NCBI GenBank assembly: GCA_046704825.1
Contig: JBJKRE010000111.1
Coordinates: forward strand, 1 to 11,529
Direction of reading: 5' to 3'
Source of the DNA: CAVRTJ01 sp046704825
GTDB lineage: Bacteria; Acidobacteriota; UBA4820; DSQY01
Length of the DNA: 11,529 nucleotides
This document shows, in pieces, positions 1 through 5,386 of the stretch. A program made the position numbers and the translations under genes. Every line of letters starts with the position of its first letter. The first letter of the stretch is position 1. The notes under the pieces are model-generated. The model made no database searches, was not told where the DNA came from, and worked only from the letters and a program-made list of their open reading frames with translations.

Positions 1-219
1 GCTTTTGCCATTGCGCTGGCCGTGACGGCCGTACAGACAGACGCCGCCAGCCAAAAGCCTAACATCCTTTTTATCGTGTCCGACGACACCGGCTATGGCG
101 ACCTCGGGGCCTATGGCGGAGGGGAGGGGCGCGGCATGCCCACACCCAACCTCGACCGCATGGCGGCCGACGGGATGACCTTTTTTTCATTTTACGCGCA
201 GCCGAGCTGCACGCCGGGC
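1..219 (+). pseudogene. Arylsulfatase N-terminal fragment, cut at the active site
   Basis: Frame 1 reads a hydrophobic signal-peptide-like stretch (AFAIALAVTAV) and then sulfatase hallmarks: KPNILFIVSDD, with the paired Asp that bind the active-site metal, GYGDLG, TPNLDRMAADGMTF, and SCTPG, where Cys (bases 208-210) is the residue that sulfatases convert to formylglycine. The family motif is C-x-P-x-R, but the frame loses all homology right after CTPG, at about base 219, so the Arg and the remaining several hundred residues are absent. The start codon lies before the window. The fragment includes a run of seven T and is less GC-biased than what follows. Whether it is a contig-end chimera or a genuine breakpoint cannot be told from here. 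The family call is secure; the fragment cannot be functional as it stands. Confidence 0.8.
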
Positions 220-448
220 CATCGTCCAGAACATCGTGATGCTGGGTTTCTACGCCGCGGTCACGCAGGCGGTGCCGCGCGAGGCCATGCGGGAAGCCGT
301 CAAGAACTCCGTGCCCGCAGGGACCGAGGAACTGAACCTGAAGGCCTTCGACACGGGCTGGGAGTACTTCGAGGAGAGCGTGGAGGGCAAAGGGACACCG
401 GCGGTGGAGGCGTCGGCCACCGCAGTGCCCCCGCCCGCTCGGGCCTGA
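218..448 (+). CDS. 2-oxoacid:ferredoxin oxidoreductase gamma subunit, C-terminal part
   Basis: In a different frame from the sulfatase, this stretch reads RAIVQNIVMLGFYAAV and then VPAGTEELNLKAFDTGWEYFE. This is the typical C-terminus of the gamma (KorC/PorG-type) subunit of CoA-dependent 2-oxoacid:ferredoxin oxidoreductases, which oxidise a 2-oxoacid to an acyl-CoA and reduce ferredoxin in the cytoplasm. Only the last ~77 codons remain, ending in an Ala/Pro-rich tail of about 20 residues and a TGA. The 5' part is replaced by sulfatase sequence. The internal GTG/ATG at 236-241 is probably not a real start, because homology continues upstream to the junction. hdrA begins 51 bp downstream on the same strand with no terminator visible, so a kor-hdr operon is likely. 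The substrate (2-oxoglutarate, pyruvate or other) cannot be assigned from this tail. Confidence 0.7.
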   Translation, partial: AIVQNIVMLGFYAAVTQAVPREAMREAVKNSVPAGTEELNLKAFDTGWEYFEESVEGKGTPAVEASATAVPPPARA

Positions 449-498
449 CTCTTTTCACGTTGGGAACGGGAGCAATCGGAACGCAGAGGGCAAGGCAG

Positions 499-3400
499 AT
501 GAACGACGAACGGGCAGCAGAGTTCGAGGAGCAAGGAGGGGCAGGCCCGCAGAGGGCCCTGGTCATCGGAGGGGGCATCGCGGGGATCCAGGCCGCCCTG
601 GATCTCGCGAACGCCCGCATCCGCGTGACACTGGTGGAGAAGTCCCCCGCGCTGGGCGGGCGCATGGCCCAGCTCGACAAGACATTCCCCACCATGGACT
701 GCTCCATTTGAATCCTCGGGCCCAAGGCCATGGATGCCGGTCGGCATCCCCTCATCGACGTGGTGACCAACGCCGAGGTCGTAGCCTGCGAGGGCGCGCC
801 CGGCGCCTTCAGGGTCCGCGTGCGCAGGAACCCGCGCTACGTGCGGGAGGACCTGTGCGTGGCCTGCGGCGCCTGCACCGAGGTCTGCCCTCAGGTGTCG
901 GGCAACGAGTTCGACATGGGGCTCATGGCTCGCAAGGCCATCCACCGCGCCTACCCGCAGTCCGTCCCTGCGGCCTACGCCATCGACCCGGAGGCGTGCC
1001 TCAACCTCGAGGGCTTCCTCAACGAGAAGCAGAAGCGGATGCTCTCCAAGATGCAGGTTGTGAAGAAGCGGCGGGACGAGGCCTACACGAGCCCCATGCT
1101 GCCTTGCGGTCACTGCATGAAGGCCTGCGAGGTGAACGCCGTGGACTTCGACATGCAGGCCGAAGAGTTCGACGTGGAGGCCGGCGCCGTTCTCGTTGCC
1201 GTGGGCTTTCAGGAGTTCGACGCCCGCAGGCTCGGCAACTACGGCTACGGCCGTTTCCCCGACGTGATCACGAGCCTCGAACTCGAGCGCATGCTCAGCC
1301 CCTCGGGCGTCACGCGCGGACACATCGTCCGGCCGTCCGACGGGGAGACGCCCCGGCGCATCCTTTTCGTTCAGTGCGTGGGCGCGAGAGGCGAGGGCGG
1401 CAGGCCGTACTGCAGCCGGTTCTGCTGCATGAACGCAGTGAAGGATTCCATGCTCATCCGCCAGCACGACCCGGAGGTTGAGGACGTGACCATCCTCTAC
1501 ACGGATATCCGCGCCTTCGGCAAGGGATTCGACGACTTCGTCCGGCGCTCCGTGGAGGAGAACAGCGCCGTCTACCTGCGCGGCCGTCCGGCCAAGATCG
1601 AGCGCGAACCCGGCAACGGGGAATTGACCGTGTTCGTGGAGGACACGCTGGCGCACAAGCCGCTGAGGGTCCCGGCCGACCTGGTGGTGCTGTCGGTTGC
1701 CGCGGCGCCCAACGAAGGCGCCGTGAAGCTGGCGGAGATCCTCGGCATCGAAACCGACGCCTATGGGTTCATCGCCCGTCAGGACCCGGCCGTCTCCGCG
1801 GTGGAAACCTGCCGGGACGGCGTCTTCGTGGCGGGCAGCGCCGTGGGGCCCCAGGTCATCCCGGACTGCGTGGCCCAGGCCTCGGCCGCCGCGGCGCGCG
1901 CCCAGGTCTTCCTGTCGGGGCATCGCGCCGAGGAGGAGAAGGCGCCCGTGGAGCCCATGGACCTGTCGGGCCCGGCCCGCATCGGCGTCATGGTCTGCCA
2001 TTGCGGCGTGAACATCGCCGGCGTCCTCGACGTGGAAGAACTGGCGGAGTATGCCGGTACACTGCCCGGCGTGGCCGCGGCGACTCACCACATGTTCTCG
2101 TGTTCCTCCACGGGACAGGACGAGCTCGTAGAGCTCGTCAAAGAGAGACGGCTCAACCGGATCGTCGTGGCGGCGTGCACCCCGCGCACCCACGAACCGG
2201 TCTTCCGCGAGACCCTTTCGCGCATCGGCTTCAATCCCTACCTGCTCGAAATGGCAAACATCCGGGACCAGTGCTCGTGGGTGCACGCCAAGCAACCCGC
2301 CGAAGCCCAGGAGAAGGCGAAGGCGCTCGTCCGCATGGCCGTGGCCAGGGCCGCCCACCTCGAGCCGCTCCAGGCCGGCGAGTCACCCATGACGCGCGCC
2401 GCCCTCGTAGTCGGCGGAGGCATCGCGGGCATCGAGGCGGCGACGGACCTCGCCGTCCAGGGCTTCCCCGTCACCCTGGTGGAGAAGTCCAACCGGCTCG
2501 GCGGTCGGCTGGCGGCCCCGAACCTGCACCTCCTCTACCCCAACCTTCGCCCCGCCGCGGATGTCCTCGCCCGCAAGATCGAACGGTTGAAGGCGAGCGG
2601 TGCGAAGGTCCTGCTCGAGACAGAGGTTGACCAGATCGGGGGGTACGTGGGCAACTTCGAGGTTCGTCTCAAGGGGGCGACCGGCGGCGTGCTGTCCGTG
2701 GGCGCCATCATCCTCGCCATGGGTGCAGACCTTTACCAGCCGAAGGGCGAATTCGGTTTCGGCAGGTTTCCCAACGTCTGGACGAGTCGCGAACTGGAGA
2801 ACGCATTCTGTGCGGGCGGCGACATCACCGTGTCCGGCGCGAGGCCGAAGCACGCAGCCTTCATCCTCTGTGTGGGATCGAGGGACCCCGACGGTTTCAC
2901 GGGATGCTCGCGCTACTGCTGCCCCACGGCCATCAAACAGGCGATGCTGCTCAGGGAGCAGGGCGTGGAGGTGACGATCTTCTACCGGGACATCCGCACG
3001 GTGTCCACCGGCGCCGAGGAGATGTACCGGAGGGCCAGAGGGATGGGCGTGCTGTTCGTGCGCGTGCCGCCCGGAGAGAAGCCGGAGGTCGTGGGCAAAA
3101 AGGGAGCCGAAGCCGTTCGCTGCTACGATGACTTGCTCGGACGCCGCCTGGAGGTGCCCGCGGATCTTGTCGTGCTCAGCGTGGGCATGAGGCCGGACCA
3201 GGAAGCCACGGCCAAATTCCACGACATGCTGAAGGCCGGCACCGGTCTGGACGGATTCTTCCTGGAGCGCCACCCCGAACTCGCCCCCGTGGAAACCGCC
3301 GTGGAAGGCGTTTTGCTCGCGGGGACCGTCCAGGGCCCGAAGGACATCGTGGATACCGTGGCCCAGGCCTCGGCCGCCGCGGCCAAGGCTTCGGTCTTCC

Positions 3401-3681
3401 TGGCCTGCGACAAGGTCACGCTGGACCCGGCGGTGGCCGTCGTGAACGAGGACCGGTGCCGCGGGTGCGGGACCTGCGTGGAGATCTGCGAGTTCCGGGC
3501 GCCCTCCCTCGTGGAGGCGGCGGACGGGATCTTTACGGCGCACATCAACGCGTCCCTGTGCAAGGGGTGCGGGACCTGCGCCAGCAACTGTCCCTCGGGC
3601 GCCATCGAATCCAGGCATTTCACGGACCGGCAGATTCTCGCCATGATCGACGCGTTCTTTGCCGAGGAGGCTGCGCTATGA
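499..3681 (+). CDS. hdrA: Tandem HdrA-like flavin/iron-sulfur protein with selenocysteine (Sec71)
   Basis: A 1060-residue protein if UGA at 709-711 is read as Sec; both sides share one frame and are continuous HdrA homology. The ATG at 499 is chosen because it has an AGAGGGCAAGG ribosome site and lies just before the flavin fold. Module 1: FAD motif GGG 24-26; DCSI-Sec71-ILGPK; inserted ferredoxin Cys 120/123/126/130 and 167/203/206/210; cluster motif Cys 293/305/309/310. Module 2: HdrA N-terminal domain Cys 500/502/535/560; FAD motif 639-641; Cys 791/803/807/808; C-terminal 2[4Fe-4S] ferredoxin Cys 987-997 and 1021-1031. Module 1 lacks the N-terminal domain; module 2 lacks the Cys/Sec loop and the inserted ferredoxin. 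HdrA is the bifurcating flavoprotein core of soluble Hdr complexes. The length and duplicated fold recall BamE of class II benzoyl-CoA reductase. It overlaps mvhD by ATGA, suggesting translational coupling. The partner oxidoreductase is unknown. Confidence 0.88.
709..711 (+). other. In-frame UGA read as selenocysteine (Sec71 of tandem HdrA)
   Basis: The codons run Asp-Cys-Ser-Ile-UGA-Ile-Leu-Gly-Pro-Lys. The HdrA family consensus here is DCSxC-ILxPK, so UGA sits exactly where the second Cys belongs. No frame change occurs and homology is uninterrupted on both sides. Methanogen HdrA proteins are known with either Cys or Sec at this position. Confidence 0.88.
732..749 (+). promoter_or_regulatory. 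Bacterial SECIS hairpin of the first hdrA
   Basis: GGATGCC-GGTC-GGCATCC forms a perfect 7-bp stem with a GGUC tetraloop, starting 20 nt after the UGA, with the loop 27 nt after it. Bacterial SECIS elements sit just inside the coding region with a conserved loop G; the loop core of E. coli fdhF is also GGUC. The hairpin is built from the codons of the conserved HdrA motif GRHP, so it serves protein and RNA at once. It would bind SelB carrying Sec-tRNA. Lower-stem pairing was not folded. Confidence 0.8.
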
Positions 3682-4205
3682 CCGCCGAGGCAGGATCCGC
3701 AAAAGCGAAGGACGGACGGGTCGAGCGCTTCCCCGCCGGATCTGCCTCCTGGACCCCGGAGATCGTGGTTTTCGCCTGCAACTGGTGTTCCTACGCCGGA
3801 GCGGACACGGCCGGAGTCTCGAGAATCCAGCAGCCGCCCAACTTCAGGATGATACGGGTCATGTGCTCGGGCCGTATCCAGCCGTCCTTCGTGTTGCGCG
3901 CCTTCGAGAAGGGCGCCGACGGCGTGCTGGTTTCGGGGTGTCACTTCGGCGACTGCCACTACGTCTTCGGCAACGAGCGGGCCGTGCAGCAGTTCGACAA
4001 GACGAAGAACGTTGTCAGGCTCCTGGGGCTGGAAGACGAACGCCTCCGCCTCGAATGGATCAGCGCGGCGGAAGGGGCGCGCTTCGCCGAGGTGATCGAC
4101 GAGTTCACCGACCAGGTGCGCAAACTGGGACCAAGTCCCGTCGCTCCCAGGGATCGGGGTTCCGAGAAGGCAGATGACCGGGCGGAGGAGGAGTCCCATG
4201 GCTGA
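3678..4205 (+). CDS. mvhD: MvhD/FrhD-like [2Fe-2S] electron-transfer subunit
   Basis: A 175-residue protein starting at the ATG that overlaps the hdrA stop (ATGA). The motif VVFACNWCSYAGAD (Cys34, Cys37), RVMCSGR (Cys63) and VSGCHFGDCHY (Cys88, Cys93) are hallmarks of MvhD, the small [2Fe-2S] protein that passes electrons from a hydrogenase or formate dehydrogenase to the HdrA FAD. The conserved LEWISAAEG segment follows, then a charged tail of about 25 residues. All key positions are Cys codons, whereas some relatives (VhuD of methanogens, BamF of Geobacter) carry Sec. The first ~25 residues are a poorly conserved linker. Its stop lies inside the start region of the next gene, so hdrA-mvhD-hdrD are translationally coupled and probably form one complex. 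It is cytoplasmic: no signal or membrane segment is seen. Confidence 0.9.
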   Translation: MTAEAGSAKAKDGRVERFPAGSASWTPEIVVFACNWCSYAGADTAGVSRIQQPPNFRMIRVMCSGRIQPSFVLRAFEKGADGVLVSGCHFGDCHYVFGNERAVQQFDKTKNVVRLLGLEDERLRLEWISAAEGARFAEVIDEFTDQVRKLGPSPVAPRDRGSEKADDRAEEESHG

Positions 4206-5340
4206 GATGTCGTCCGTCCTCTCGAAAACACACGCATGGGCGTGCTACGACTGCGGCAAGTGTACGGCAACGTGCCCCGTCGCCCGGGCGGGCAGTCCCT
4301 ATTCGCCCCGCCGGCAGGTGCTTTCCGCCCGGTTGAACGGGGCGGGCGACCCGGCCACTTGTACCAGCCTCTTCACCTGCCTGACCTGCGGTCTCTGCGA
4401 CCTCAGGTGTCCGGCCAACGTGTCCTATACGGACCTCGTGCTCAGCATGCGGGAGGCCGCCCGCGGCGCCGGGGCGGAACCCGAATGCCCCCACGGCGGT
4501 GCCCTTCAGTCCCTCATGCGCATGATGGCCGGTGGCGGGACTATGCAGGACCGCCTGGGATGGCTGACGCCCGATCTCTCAACGGTTCCCGAGAAGGGAG
4601 ACGTCTTCCTGTGGACCGGATGCACGATGTACTACGACGCCTTCTTCCCCGAGTTCTCGCTGGGGACCCTCAAGGGCACCCGTGCGGCGGTGAAGGTCCT
4701 CAACGCGCTCGGCATAAGGCCCGTGGTGAGCGCGAACGAGCGCTGCTGCGGCCACGACCTCTTATGGAACGGCGACCGGGCTAACTTCGAACGCCTGGCA
4801 AGGCACAACACGAAACTCGTGTCCGACAGCGGCGCCAGGACGATCCTGATTCCCTGTGCCGAGTGCTACCGGACCTGGACCGTGGACTACGCGCCGTTCA
4901 TCAGCGGCAAGGGGCCGCGGGTCCTCCACTTCACCGAGTTCCTCGCCGAGTCGGTCAGGGACCTCAAGCTCGAGGGCAACTCGCACAGGAAGGTCACCTA
5001 CCAGGACCCATGCCGCATGGGACGGCACCTTGGCGTATACGACCCTCCGAGGCAGGTGTTGGCGGCGATCCCAGGGGTGGAGCTGGTGGAGATGGGCCGC
5101 GCGGGCCCGAAGGCGGCGTGCTGTGCGGGCGGCACCTGGTCCAACTGCGACCGCTACGCCAAGAAGACCCAGGTGGAGAGGCTCAGGGAGGCGCGCGCCA
5201 CGGGCGCCGAGGTGCTCCTGACGGCGTGCCCCAAGTGTCGAATCCACTTCCGGTGCGCCATGCACGACCCCAAGCAGGGGCCGGAGATAGAAATCGAGAT
5301 GCTGGACGTGGCCGAACTCGCGGCCGCGGCCCTGGCATAA
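4198..5340 (+). CDS. hdrD: HdrD-like protein: ferredoxin domain plus two CCG domains
   Basis: A 380-residue protein. The start at 4198 is preferred over an in-frame ATG at 4174 because GGAGGAGGAG (4184-4193) lies 4 nt upstream; it overlaps the mvhD stop by 8 bases. An HdrC-like 2[4Fe-4S] ferredoxin comes first (Cys 16/19/22/26 and 61/64/67/71, with an extra Cys55). Two CCG domains follow: Cys142, Cys183-184 (RCCGH), Cys220/223; then Cys272, Cys308-309 (ACCAGG), Cys344/347. These spacings match the CX31-39CCX35-36CXXC pattern of HdrB/HdrD within a residue or two. In the family these Cys bind noncubane [4Fe-4S] clusters that reduce disulfides, though many bacterial members act on other or unknown substrates. 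No membrane helix is present, unlike the partner HdrE of true HdrDE. BamD of benzoyl-CoA reductase is a comparable fusion; the substrate here is unknown. Confidence 0.87.
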   Translation: MAEMSSVLSKTHAWACYDCGKCTATCPVARAGSPYSPRRQVLSARLNGAGDPATCTSLFTCLTCGLCDLRCPANVSYTDLVLSMREAARGAGAEPECPHGGALQSLMRMMAGGGTMQDRLGWLTPDLSTVPEKGDVFLWTGCTMYYDAFFPEFSLGTLKGTRAAVKVLNALGIRPVVSANERCCGHDLLWNGDRANFERLARHNTKLVSDSGARTILIPCAECYRTWTVDYAPFISGKGPRVLHFTEFLAESVRDLKLEGNSHRKVTYQDPCRMGRHLGVYDPPRQVLAAIPGVELVEMGRAGPKAACCAGGTWSNCDRYAKKTQVERLREARATGAEVLLTACPKCRIHFRCAMHDPKQGPEIEIEMLDVAELAAAALA

Positions 5341-5345
5341 CAGGT

Positions 5346-5373
5346 CGGCGCCCTTCGCGGGGAAGGGCCGCCG
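5346..5373 (+). promoter_or_regulatory. Intercistronic hairpin before the second hdrA
   Basis: CGGCG-CCCTT pairs with AAGGG-C-CGCCG to make a 10-bp stem with one bulged C (5368) and a 7-nt loop. It fills most of the 46-bp gap between hdrD and the second hdrA and ends directly at that gene's ribosome site (GGAAGGAGG, 5373-5381). There is no U-run, so it is not a classical terminator. It could protect or punctuate the mRNA, or change the expression ratio of the two halves; this role is inference. Confidence 0.4.
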
Positions 5374-5386
5374 GAAGGAGGCGCGA

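Noticed and set aside
22..711. Open frame reading from the sulfatase fragment into HdrA as if one protein
   Set aside because: The sulfatase, the out-of-frame kor tail and the HdrA head share a frame by chance. Bases ~220-498 read in this frame are low-complexity Arg/Gly sequence without homology, while frame 2 there encodes the kor tail.
4174..4197. Earlier ATG for the HdrD-like gene
   Set aside because: The extra residues (MTGRRRSP) are not family-like; 4198 has a strong ribosome site 4 nt away.
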